Shown piece by piece: positions 37,180 to 48,945 of a stretch of DNA of 64,000 nt. The notes beneath the pieces were generated by a model. It had not been told where the DNA came from. It saw only the letters and a list, made by a program, of their open reading frames with translations, and made no database searches. A program made the position numbers and the translations under genes. Source of the DNA: Pteria penguin (taxonomy: Eukaryota > Mollusca > Bivalvia > Pterioida > Pteriidae); assembly GCA_035048485.1 (NCBI GenBank), contig CM068580.1, positions 38,226,085 through 38,290,084 on the forward strand. Direction: 5' to 3'. The stretch's first letter is position 1; every line of letters begins with the position of its first letter.

Positions 37180-39483
37180 TTACACCAACTCTGGTTTGTC
37201 GTTCCAAGAATCCATCCTGCTTTCAACAGAGCCCATAGGACTGTTGATGCTGCTATTAAAGAACTTCGGAATAGGTTTCTCTACATCTTTCTTTTGAAGT
37301 ACTTCTACTTTACTTTCTTTGGTTTTACTGGCTTTACTAGAATTTCGTTTCACAACTGTCGGTGTCCACTCGAAGTCTGACTGTGCGTCTTCCTCTTCAA
37401 CATCACTTCCGTAACAAGACGGTTCGTCATCTGATACATTTGTTGTCGTTTCCGACACAGCATCGCTTTGTTGTTTTGGTAATTTGCTTAGCGTTCTTTT
37501 CTCTTGTACTGGTAAATCTACCTCCTCTGTAGGTGAGAACTGAAATGCAACTTTTATTCCATTTAAATAATCTTCTCCATCATTTTTGCATAATTGCACG
37601 GCCTCCACGAACGTGTCAGAGTGTTTTACCTTTGCATCGTTAAGCGATATCTTGAACTTGACGTCCGAATCGACCTGAAGTTCTAGGGGAGCCATATTTG
37701 TCTGGTCTAGAGTCGAAGCCAGAATTGTCTGTTCCTCTATGACACGCACGCATTTCATTATATTTGAATATGCTACTTCCAGCATTGGCATTTCGCCGAT
37801 AACGTGCCGTACGAGAATCGGATATTCCGAGTCCTTGTCCATCAAATCTTCTGCTGTAATGAGTCCTGTCCCGGATTCTTCGTGATCGAATATCCTGTAG
37901 AAGAATCCAGATTTGTTGGATGGAAACACTACTTCATCTTCATGCTCATCAGAACACATTATATATTTAGCGTCCGGAGTTGTATTTGTGTCTATGTTGG
38001 TGTCCTCCTCCCCACTTTCTGATGTGGTACTGGTATTTGTTTTTCTTCTCTCCACAGTGTTGAGCTCCGTATCGTACAACTTCGTTACTCTTAAAATACC
38101 ACCATGCCCGATGCTCTTTTTACTTATTTCTACTTCTCCGCTGCCATCGTCGGGATCGAGGATAAGATCTATACCGGAAACACTCCTCCCCACCAAGAAC
38201 TGGTCTGCGCCACTAGCGATGATGTCTGATACTGTTTGATCTGGTTTGACACGATCATCTGGCTTTGCAATAACATGGAACCAACCTGTATAATTGGGAA
38301 TTTGCAAATATCAATGTGTGTTCTGTGAAATAAGTGATATAGATATATCTTCAATGCATTATAAACTTTTAACATTGCCATCAATTAAGAGAGGTTTCCG
38401 TTATATGTAGGGTACCTCAGATGTATCTACATGTACTACAAAGGAAGAGGACATATACGTATCTATTAACAGTTTGAGAATTATTTTATGTAGTCCAGTA
38501 ATGGACTTATATTATTATGCACAATATACTCGATCCTTGCGGTTTTTCATGAGGATCGCACAACTCGCAAATTATTAGTTGAATCCGTGCACACATGATA
38601 AATTTACATTGTATATTGTACTCTTAGTTTGAACAAGCAGCTTAAAAGACTATGTGCTTCGAAATTCATTTTATAAATGAGATGTTAGTATATTTAGTAA
38701 TAACAAATCTAGTCAGCAATGTCATACAGGTGATGAAGTATTGATTCTAACACTTACATCACAGACATCAGTATGTTTGCGTGTTTGTTACATATACATT
38801 TATTGTCCCGTTCGTAAATGTTAGTTGCATGTGCAATCTTTAGTTATTTATCAGCAATCGCGTACCTGTACTATATTGGCAGATTTTCCATAGGGGTCGT
38901 GGATGCTACGTCAGGATACATATATCTGTGTAACGCATGTCGATCTATCATGACTAAAACTCAAGCAAGATTTGAACCCCTAACCAATAAGCCATGTCAA
39001 ACTTACTGTGTGTATCATAGAACCATGTATGAGGTCATTATTCAAGTACACATATATCGGTTTCGATAAATTTTCAAGAAAAATTACGGAATATCGGTAA
39101 CTCAAGAAACCATGAACAGCCGAAAAGGAGACTCTTTTGGGGAAGTAACATATACCCAAATGCTCACCGTTGTAAAGTGATGGTATAACCAAATCATGGT
39201 CCATTTCAAGTATTTCTCCGGAGATACCGTCTTTCCTGAGAGGTTTCACTACTAGCTTTCTCGACACCCTGGTGCTGTGTAAAAGAATGGGTTGGGTTAA
39301 CTGGAACTTGAAGTCTTTCCATTCTACTGCACAATCATCCGCGCTACAAGTAGCCACACACGGTAACTTGAATTTTTTCACTATATCCCGGAGGGTATAT
39401 GACTGGGAGCTCCACAGATAATCTGCTGCGTCACTGTTTTCTCTTTGCAAGACCGTGTTTAACTTCCGCTTTAACATGGTCAT
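37180..39483 (-). CDS. GAREM/THEMIS-like CABIT-domain protein, gene A, 473 aa
   Basis: Coding exons are 39168-39483 and 37180-38285, with donor GTGAGC and acceptor TTATACAG. The total is 1422 nt ending TAA. CABIT domains occur in signalling adaptors such as THEMIS and GAREM; in THEMIS they act on SHP phosphatases. Here residues about 30-105 hold YTLRDIVKKFKLPCVATC, LTQPILLHSTRV and DLVIPSLYNGWF, the same order as the GAREM N-terminus. The CABIT core motif (hydrophobic-x-Cys, spacer, hydrophobic-x-L-P-x4-G-x-F) appears as IMC with C216, then VVFPSNKSGFF. A Ser/Thr- and acid-rich insert (about 188-205) lies before Cys216, and an acidic, Ser-rich tail follows residue 370, ending WNDKPELV. No SH2/SH3, SAM or kinase domain is seen. 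It is collinear with gene B. The start ATG is the first in frame. Exact role unknown. Confidence 0.82.
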
Positions 39484-40888
39484 ATAATTCCCCTCATTCC
39501 TGACAATGTCTCATTGAGATTTCCTACGTCGTATCGTACACACTATGGCTTTTCTGTGGTCTTTATGGACATATCCACAAGCCAAATGATGTAACTGTCT
39601 CGACTACCTTTTCGCCATCTTGTCATAATTTAATTCAACTCTTGAAAGTTTATGGAAATGCATCACTGATCATGTGTTCCGCTTTTGTTCAAACTAGATA
39701 ACGCCCCAAGATTTCTCACGACTTAAACAGGTCGGTTATATAAATATGTATATACAATTTCTCCAAACATTTACTGGTTTCCGAATTAAATGGTCCGCCG
39801 TTTTCCATATAGTTCTCTTTGTGTGACTGTTTATTTCTTTGTCAAAGCGATAAATTGGATCATTTGCTGCGTTTTTAAATTACCTGCCGGTCATCCATCT
39901 GTGAGCTATTCTAGCCACCACATCCATTACACTTTTAGTTGTTCCCTTTTCATAGTAAGGTGCAAAATAATAAAACCTGACAGTCAGTTGTCATAAGAGG
40001 ACACGTGGTATGGTTTTGCGGATATTTTGGGTCAGTTGAAACTGGGTTCACTTTGTACCTGGACATTTCGGACTAAATTTTACTATTAACAGTTTTAGCG
40101 TACTGATTTTAAAGTAAGTGGACAGTAATCAGAGGTGACATATTCAAAAGTACATGTGAGGAATTTGTGCATGTAGACAGATACATAGAATATAAAGATG
40201 GTTTTACTCGTCATTTTGTACGTCATACTTGAGTCTTATTTCTTGGTCACCCATTTTTCCGATTTCATTGTGTAATGTCAAAGTTCGCAAAAATTGTCGT
40301 CCTTGACATCCTTAAATATGGTATGTACTAACGACGCTTCTCGTATCCTCTGGTGCATCGAAGCCGAAGGAATGACGGCGTGCGTTGGTGGGAACGTACG
40401 CTTGGCGCCAAAGTCAAGGGCTGACACCAATCGTAACAACTCGTCCATTTCCGTACGCAAATATTTTTGTAAAAAATGACGACGGTGTTCCGATTGGGGC
40501 TGACACGACACTTTAACAATCCCTGATTGACAACCGTAAAGATACTGCATAGTAACGTTTCAGAGTCTACGTCACTGGTGCTATCACCCGAATTTTCTTT
40601 CGAACAAAACAAAGCGTTGAACAGATTTCCCCCTTGTATGGAACAAATAAATTGATGCAATTCTCAAACCACAAGCAGGGGCGCATAAATGATATTTTCG
40701 AAAGGGGAAAATATCCACCGTATGGCGCTAAATAAGATTTCGTCAGCGAATGGGAGATGTCACTTTGGAGGCAAATTTTGTGAAGGGAAAATTCCACCGT
40801 GAAAAATAATCCAGAGAGACCTTATATGGTAATATTTGCCAAACAGTTCAAGATGTGTTTAAAAAAGAGGTCCGTGGTTTGTTCGTAT
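39484..40888. other. Upstream region of CABIT gene A
   Basis: Presumed promoter and 5' region of gene A. It contains an unassigned minus-strand ORF pair (40278-40660, separate entry). No TATA or other core promoter element is certain. Confidence 0.4.
40278..40660 (-). CDS. Unrecognised overlapping minus-strand ORFs
   Basis: Two overlapping minus-strand frames, 40278-40550 (90 codons) and 40328-40660 (110 codons). The first reads like ordinary protein (HFLQKYLRTEMDELLRLVSA, then THAVIPSASMHQRIREASLV) and has a higher GC content than its surroundings. I recognise no domain. It could be a 5' exon of CABIT gene A, an exon of an unseen gene, a transposon remnant or chance. Confidence 0.22.
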
Positions 40889-41154
40889 ATATTGATTGAT
40901 TGATTTTTGTTTAACGTCACACCACGAATATTTCACGTATATGCATCTGCCTGATGCGGGGCATACAAATTTTGACCTTTGAAACGGACCCATCCGAAGT
41001 AGCGAGGGATTTTTAACGTCCCATGCATACCACGACACGGGACCTCGGTTTTTACTGTCTCATCCGAAAGACAGGACACCGGCATGACCAGAGGGGGAGT
41101 CGAACCCCGGCCTCCCGATCAGGAGTCCAGCGCGATACCACTAGGCCACGCCGG
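40889..41154 (-). repeat. tRNA-derived SINE, copy 2, full length
   Basis: On the minus strand it starts CCGGCGTGGCCTAGTGGTAT with an A box TGGCCTAGTGG, and has an exact B box GGTTCGACTCC at 41096-41106. The body then contains CGGATGAGACAGTAAAAACC, TGGGTCCGTTTCAAAGGTC and CGTGGTGTGACGTTAAACAA. It ends in an AATCAATCAATC tail. It is the best-preserved copy in the window and could still carry a pol III promoter. Confidence 0.88.
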
Positions 41155-41164
41155 ATCTAGTTCT

Positions 41165-41401
<237 letters not shown>

Positions 41402-41805
41402 TGGAGTTCTTCTGGAAAGAACTTAGAATATGATTGGTTTTTTCTTTTTTTTTTTTTTTTTTTTTGTTTTTGTTTTTGTTTTGTTTTGGTTTTGGTTTTT
41501 GTTTTAGTATATATAATATCCACATTTCATTCAGCACTTGATGTAAGCCTTATGAAGGATATGTATAAGAACTATGGTGTAATCAATTCAGTTATACTAT
41601 TTGCGAAAAAAAAAAACATATATATAGACATAGATAAGTAGGTAAAAGACAAAGGATTGAAATTTTTCCTTACTGAATTAAAACAATAACTTTTTTTCTA
41701 AAAAAATATAAAAAAGACAATCTTTTTTGGATTTCAATTTCTTCGTGGCTTGAGTAATAATCTCTTTAATCATATAAATCTCTTACAACCAAACCAGGCT
41801 GCAGT

Positions 41806-42038
41806 CCGTTTCACAAAAATACTTAAGATAAAGCCTAGGATTTTTCGTAAGTTTTGAGTTGTCATATTTTCATCAACAGAAGCTAAAATTCAAATATTTT
41901 CTGTTGTGGTATTAGTCTTTGATATTAAATTCTTGTATGGTACAAATTTTTCATAATTTGATAAGTAATTTAACAGTTATTAAAGTTTTAAAGTTACGAA
42001 AATCCCTGGGATTTATCGTAAGTATTTTTGTGAAACGG
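41806..42038. mobile_element. hAT-type MITE, 233 bp, 8-bp target duplication
   Basis: Perfect 20-bp inverted ends CCGTTTCACAAAAATACTTA; the similarity continues inward to about 45 bp with few differences. It is flanked by an exact 8-bp duplication GCTGCAGT (41798-41805 and 42039-42046). The size and 8-bp duplication fit a hAT derivative. Confidence 0.88.
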
Positions 42039-42391
42039 GCTGCAGTTCTTGCATATCTTATATGTGAATTTTTGTTTATCTGAAATACTAGTCGTTGCAT
42101 GTGTTATCTTCATTGACAAGTAATAATATATGAATAAATTTTCATTGAAAAAAAATATATATATATAAATATGTGGCATTTGCCTACAACTTTTTAAATG
42201 CATTTGATGTTTTAGACATCTCATATGTATACATGTATAATTGTATGAATGTATGGGAGAAAGAATTTGTATTTTGTTACTTTGTCTTGTGTGTTATATA
42301 TATAATATTTTTTGTTTTAAGACTAATTATAGCTCTCAAACAATGTAATTCAAAACTGGAAATAAAAAAAAAAACCACACACACACACACA

Positions 42392-42725
42392 TCTTGAATT
42401 TTCAAGATAATAAGTTGAATTTTCAAGATAGTCAAGTTTAATTTTAAAGATAATATCTTGAATTTTGTAAATAGTTAAGTTGAAATTTTAAGTTGGTTTT
42501 TTTACAAGATAGTATCTGGAATTTTCAAGATAGGAAGTTAAATTTTCAGGATAATATCTTGAATATTTAAGATGGTATCTTGAATTTTCAAATATTGTAT
42601 CTTGAATTTTCAAGATAGTTAAGTTGAAATTTCAAGTTAGTAAGTTGTATTTTCAAGATAGTATCTGGAATTTTCAAGATAGGTAAGTTCAAATTTCAAG
42701 TTAGTAAATTGAATTTTCAAGATAA
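42392..42725. repeat. Minisatellite of near-palindromic TCTTGAATTTTCAAGATA units
   Basis: More than ten degenerate units of about 18-40 bp built on ATCTTGAATTTTCAAGATA, alternating with AAGTTGAAATTTCAAGTTAG. Each unit is itself nearly self-complementary. It is preceded by a short (CA)n. Confidence 0.85.
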
Positions 42726-42929
42726 AATAAAAATTTGCATGGTCATAATTGGCTTCCGTAAGTTGTATATTCTAATCGTTAAAATGTACGGTATTTCACA
42801 TTCACCCACGAAGCAGTTGTAACGCCAGACGTGACACATGACCTACTATTGATGCAGATAAATGTATATACACAGTCACTTTATTAAAACATATCTTCAT
42901 TGCAGTTTAACGTAGTCCTCAATTCATCA

Positions 42930-43224
42930 GATTGCTTAGTTTCTTCTTCTTCTCCTTATTCATCATCATCATCTTCTTCTTCTTCTTCTTTTACGCCACA
43001 CCAAGAATATTGCACTTGTATGATGACATCTGGCCAATGCAATGTACGGAATTTAGACCTAAAGTTGCAACGGATTCATCCGAAGCAATGAGGGATCTTT
43101 CACGTGCCATGTGTATCGTGACAAGGGGACCTGGTTTCTATGATCTCGTCCGAAAGACAGGATACCTTCGAGCCACATGATGGAGACGAGCCCGGTAACT
43201 CGAGCACTTAACCGTCTGAGCTTG
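42930..43224 (-). repeat. tRNA-headed SINE, copy 3, different head
   Basis: The minus-strand body shares CTGTCTTTCGGACGAGAT, GAAAGATCCCTCATTGCTTC, GGATGAATCCGTTGCAA and TTCTTGGTGTGGCGTAAAAG with copies 1 and 2, but the head (from 43224: CAAGCTCAGACGGTTAAGTG) is unlike theirs and resembles a different tRNA class. The 3' end runs into (GAA)n and (GAT)n at 42930-42992, probably its tail. Confidence 0.7.
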
Positions 43225-44159
43225 CAGTATTTCAAATGGGCCCTAATGTAGATAAATAATCCACTCAAGACGCCTGACAAATATAATGTTGTGTACGCAA
43301 AGTCATTGTAGCCATCTTAACAATCTTGGAATTAATGCTTGTGGCTACTTAATGAAATTTAAATACTAATTATCTAATCAAGATGTAAATGCTGGGATTA
43401 AAATTATACCTGCTTTGTCAACTCTCAAAACTGTGTCTTCTGAGTTAATTACAATAATAAAATCAACGAGAACATTTTAGTAGAATAGGCGCCCCCGATG
43501 TGCGCTTATTTTATAACAATAACAATGCTCTTCTAGCTATTCTGTTTTAGTTATAAGCTGATTTAAGTTTATGGGCCATAACTTCTTTTAATTTCAATGT
43601 ATTACTACAGCTGACATTGACCTTTGACCTGTTGACCCCAAATGCATTAGGCATATGTCGTCACCTTATACATGAAATAATGATGAAGGGATGTAATACA
43701 ATAAGCAATCAATCCATCTATGGACTTAGAATCCATGGGACTTGATTTCTCATCCGGAAACCAGCGATACCTGTGGGACTCTGACTTTTGACTTATTTAT
43801 ATCAAAATCAATATGCATCTCCCCTTTTGATAAGTACACATACCGCACTTACGTTCCATTTTGTTAAATCTTTATTTACACCACTATGAGTTCCTTTTTG
43901 ATGATATTCATACCGGTTCGTGTCCGTGACTTTTTTATTCAGTAAATCAACCATTATCAACGATTAGAAGAAAAAAGCCACGTCGTCGACCATCAATGGC
44001 AATTGTCATGCACATTAGGAAGTAAGCATCCTCTGTATGTCAAACCGTTCTGAACTCGTAAACCAACCCCCGGAGAAGGTTTAATTAAATGTTATGACAT
44101 ATATATCTTTTCTTTGTGATTTGTGGCTGACATTTTCTACATGTATACACAGTTGTTTC
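43225..44159. other. Gene-free stretch before the LINE
   Basis: Nothing recognised except a short remnant near 43575-43640 with TTATGGGCCATAACTTCTTT and TTGACCTTTGACCTGTTGAC words that occur in other repeats here. Confidence 0.5.
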
Positions 44160-44163
44160 AGTT

Positions 44164-45531
44164 TTGGGCATTGATGGCGGCCAGTATTCAAGTGCAGAGT
44201 TGTCTACCTTCTTCAATATGTCTTCCGGCTTAATGCAGGGCGAGGGATTGTCCCCGTTATTATTTTCTCTTTATATCAATGACTTTGAAAATGAACTAAT
44301 GTATGACAATTGTGAATCTATAGAATTACGTGATATCTCTTTATTTTTGCTTCTGTATGCTGACGACACTGTTTTATTTTCTGAAAGTATTGATGGTTTG
44401 CAAAATCTGTTGAATACTTTACATGTATATAGTAATAAATGGAATATGAATGTCAATATTGATAAAACTAAAATTGTGGTATTTCGTAATGGGGGACGTG
44501 TGCCCAATAATTGCAAATGGTCATATAACGGTGAACAGATTGAAGTTGTTAATAACTTCTGTTATCTTGGCCTAAATCTTATGTATAATGGTAAATTTAC
44601 ACATGCTCAAAATATTTTAGCCTTGCAAGGAAGGAAATGTATGTTCAATATTTTAAATATTTGTAACAACCAATATTTAAATGTGGAATCAAAGTTACAT
44701 GTTTTTGATATATATGTTAGAAGCATTTTATGTTATAGCTGTGAAGTTTGGGGTTTTATTGAAGGGAAAAGTATTGAGAAAGTTCATACTCAGTTTTGTA
44801 AAAGAATTCTTAAATTAAAAAATAATGTACCAAATTTTATGATATACTCAGAACTGGGAAGATTACCATTGCAGCTGTATAGAAAATTATGCATTATTAA
44901 GTATTGGTTTAAGATTTTAAACACAGACAATTGTATTTTAAAAAGTTTATATGCATACATGTTTGATAATATTGATATGCACAAAAGTTGGTTGAGCAGT
45001 GTTCGTGATATTTTACAAAATATGGGCTTAGGGTATATATGGACTGCCCAGACATCATATAATAAGCATTTGTTTTTACATACTTGTAAAACTAGAATGA
45101 ATGATATTTTTATTCAAGAAATGTCTGTATTTTTTGGAACATCACCAAAATGTAGATTATATAAATACTTACCTGACACCCACTTTTTACAATACTATCT
45201 TCGAAAATCTCTACCGACATCCTATATATCTATTCTTTCAAATTTCAGACTTTCAAATCATGATTTATTTATTGAAAGAGGAAGGTACACTAATGTTAAT
45301 AGAGTAAATAGAATTTGTATTAAATGTAACTCAAATGAAATCGAAGATGAGTACCATTTTATTTTGGTGTGTCCGAAATATAATAATCTAAGAAAATCTT
45401 TTATTAAGCAGTATTATTGGAAGAAACCATCCATGTTCAAATTAGTGCAGCTTTTATCTATTAAAAACAAAGCGTCTTTGTGTAATTTATCAAAGTTTTT
45501 GATTAATGCTCTAAAGTTGAGAAATAATTGA
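44164..45531 (+). mobile_element. Non-LTR retrotransposon (LINE) reverse transcriptase, 5'-truncated, 455 codons open
   Basis: Open frame without stops. It enters in the reverse transcriptase palm with LMQGEGLSPLLFSLYINDFE and the catalytic LLLYADDTVLF (YADD at codons 65-68), then VNIDKTKIVVF and FCYLGL (thumb), and a C-terminal CX2CX9HX4C knuckle at codons 385-403 (CIKCNSNEIEDEYHFILVC). The endonuclease and N-terminal RT motifs are missing upstream, the usual 5' truncation. Family features fit a Jockey/CR1-like LINE; a closer assignment needs alignment. The intact frame suggests a recent insertion. Confidence 0.9.
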
Positions 45532-45735
45532 GTTTGTTCTTACCTCTGTGTATTAGTCATATTTGTCTTCATTACTAATTACATGCATATTTATATATGT
45601 CCTACTCATTACTCATTAGTTTCATATTGTAATTTTGCTTAAATGTGTATAATTGTACACATATTGTATATATTGTAAATATGATATTTTATGCTGATGA
45701 GCCGCAAGGCTAAAAGCAAATAAACAATACAATTC
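45532..45735 (+). mobile_element. LINE 3' UTR and end
   Basis: Follows the LINE stop. It contains AGCCGCAAGGCT at 45700-45711, a four-base-pair stem closed by a GCAA (GNRA) loop, then TAAAAGCAAATAAACAATAC. The repeat element beginning AACAAGAGATGCTC starts at about 45749. Confidence 0.7.
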
Positions 45736-45748
45736 ATGGTTGGTAACA

Positions 45749-46020
45749 AACAAGAGATGCTCACTCTTCCTGGACACCCGGGTCCGGCGCCATAAACTGA
45801 GAATATATTTAGATCATAATTTCATGTTCTTTTGTTCATCAATGAATTAATAACTGGGATTTGGATTTTATTGAGTTTTGTTCTATCCATAAATAGAATT
45901 AAACCATTGTGCATGAAAATTTATTTGAACGTTTGATAATGAAATAAATTACAATGAAATATTTGACTTAAGTATATTCTCAGTTTATGGCGCCGGACCC
46001 CGGTCTCACCTCTGACTTTC
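45749..46020 (+). repeat. AACAAGAGATGCTC repeat, interrupted by a MITE
   Basis: AACAAGAGATGCTCACTCTT plus CCTGGACACCCG (to 45780) continues after the MITE as GGTCTCACCTCTGACTTTCA (from about 46002). A related uninterrupted copy is at 53109-53190 (GGAGATGCTTACTCCTCC, then CGAGCACCTTGTCTCGCCTC). Confidence 0.7.
45781..45999. mobile_element. 219-bp MITE with perfect 27-bp inverted ends
   Basis: GGTCCGGCGCCATAAACTGA plus GAATATA at 45781-45807 is exactly mirrored at 45973-45999. The flanks show CCG or CCGG on both sides (exact duplication length ambiguous because the ends are self-similar). The interior is AT-rich and has no ORF. It is nested in the AACAAGAGATGCTC repeat. Confidence 0.85.
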
Positions 46021-46282
46021 AGGAGTTATCAGTCTGAAGCGTGATACGTTGTTATGAGTGCCACATTTTACTTTACCAGATTGTTTTGTGTCTTGTCGAA
46101 GATTTTAGCGGTGAGTTTTAGCATATATGTAATGATTGATTGTTTACGTTTTTACTATTTTAGTGTTTTATTAATTCGATGATTGTCAGTATGGCTGCCA
46201 AGACTTGATGTTCACACAACATTACATTTGTCAGGTATATTGAGTAGATCATTCATCCACATTGGAATCCATTTGAAATACT

Positions 46283-46406
46283 GAAAGCACAAACGGTTGT
46301 GTGTTTGAGGGTTCGAATCCATGCTGTGGCTCGAAGATGTCCTGTCTTTCGGATAAGACAGTAGAAACCGGGTCTCAATACAGAACACCGGTGTGTACCC
46401 ACAGTG

Positions 46407-46410
<4 letters not shown>
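46283..46410 (+). repeat. tRNA-headed SINE, copy 4, truncated
   Basis: Has a perfect pol III B box GGTTCGAATCC at 46310-46320, then GTCCTGTCTTTCGGATAAGA and CAGTAGAAACCGGGTC as in copies 1-3, before it is cut by (TA)n. The head region CAAACGGTTGTGTGTTTGAG differs from that of copies 1 and 2. Confidence 0.7.
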
Positions 46411-47079
<669 letters not shown>

Positions 47080-48335
47080 ATGTTTGTCTACTTTGTCTTT
47101 ATTTTCTACAGGTATTTCTTCGGAGATCCAATGTCCATAGTACTCCCAGGTGTTTCACTGATTCTATTTGTGCTATATACATATATGACAGGAATAATAA
47201 TAAAGCTTTGATTATAATTTAATTTCCACTTATCATTTATACCATACACATCACATTGCTCGAAATAGAGATTTATCTTATGTACTCTGTACCAATAGTC
47301 GATGATACATCTTGAAAGTTCAGCCGTCTGTGTTATCTGGGGTATCAATTAATAGGTATAATTGGCATCCGCATCTATTATGGATGGAATGTGTAAGCGA
47401 CAGCGTCATACCATTGATCCATGCGAGTAAAATATGTTCCCTTTTCCTTGTTACACCTAAGGACTGTGCAATTTCAAAATGTTGAGAAACCGGTTTTGCT
47501 AGTTTCTGTTTCTGTATTTACTTTTATACAGCCTGTATTCATATGTGCAATTGATTTTAGGTTAACCAGTTTTGTGTAAGATAGTACGTAGATTGTGAAA
47601 TCTATAAGTCTTATTAACCTGCGACAGTCTTATAACAAAACAGTATTATGTTTTACTGAACTTTCACAAATAGATGAATAAGCACCGACTGAAAAAAAAA
47701 ATCTTGTTTGTTTAAAATGTCCTCATCAGTACTAGAAGGACCGTGAACAACAGTAAATCGATCAGTATCGAATCCCTCTCGGCTATGACTTTAACGAATG
47801 TCGTCTGCTTGTCAGGTCTGAATTCTATCACATTAATCGTCTGTCACGCTATATTACGTAATGTTTTTTCACTGTTCAATTTGAATAAAAGACAAGTGAA
47901 AAACAGTGAGTTAGCTCCCCGCGGTCAGTAGAATAAATGTACCCGTGTGTAACCTCTTACATTCCTCGGCTCTTGTAAAGGCTTTATTTGTATGGGGTCC
48001 AGCGTTTTCGTTCCTTCCATTCATACCTCACAGAACCGGTTCGTTGAACTACTAATATTAATATACTGGGGATATATTTAAATCTTCAGTCGATTTGGCA
48101 TTCAGTGTAAACATACAGGACTGTATTGAGCGAAAACTCAAGTGAGTGAACTAATTTTATTCACTTGTTTGGAAGCAGGTTTTTGAATGCAATACGTGTG
48201 CAGTTGATGTCAGACGAACGCGTTCACGCGTGATTTGATTGACAATAAGAATAGACATGATACGGAAACACGGGTAGAGAAAGTGGAAAACTTGGAAAAA
48301 AACGTGATTAGTTTGTTATTTACAGACGGATTACA
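47080..48335. other. Upstream region of CABIT gene B
   Basis: No exon recognised. ORFs at 47106-47348 and 47743-47931 lack family features. The stretch presumably contains the promoter and 5' UTR of gene B, but no core element is certain. Confidence 0.45.
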
Positions 48336-48912
48336 ATGAGCGGGTCGTCCCACGCTCGGACCAACTCCTATCGTGCCAACTCCATGACAAATGGGGAGAC
48401 AGCACAGCAACAACGGGCCCAGTGGAGTACGCAGTCCTTCACTACGGAGGAAATTCTACAACAATTCACCCTACCACAAATCGTGAAATGTAACCAGCAG
48501 GCCATCTTGGTCAAGCGAGACTTACCACTGCCCATCAACCTGACTCAGCCGATTTTGTTGTTCGAGAAACGGACCATACGTAAACTACTTGCACGTAACG
48601 TAGTGTATGACACTGCCACCCAACATTACACGGAGAATGAGGAGACGATTGTCATTCCCGCCGACTATGACGGTAACTTTTTATTTATACTGTTATATGT
48701 GAATTGGAAAAATCAGTGTTACAGGTTGCTTTCTGTACTGTTTCGAAATGGCTATGCTTTCTTTGAAAGTCTTTCCCATCTTTACCAAAGCACTGTAGAA
48801 AAATAGCCAACTGGAAAGTTTGACGATAAACAATATGTGAGTCCAATGAACAGGTGAATGGAATCAAGGATCAGATTTTGTCTATCCTTGTCCTTTTTAT
48901 GCCATGGAATAA

Positions 48913-48945
<33 letters not shown>

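Noticed and set aside
40889..41154. Possible true tRNA gene on the minus strand
   Set aside because: A and B boxes are present, but the sequence after the B box continues into a SINE body shared with other copies, and a complete cloverleaf with acceptor stem is not formed.
42392..42725. CRISPR-like array of short repeats
   Set aside because: Units are degenerate, have no unique spacers of constant length, and the genome is animal.
46310..46320. Perfect B box suggesting a tRNA gene
   Set aside because: No matching A box and acceptor stem; the downstream sequence is SINE body.
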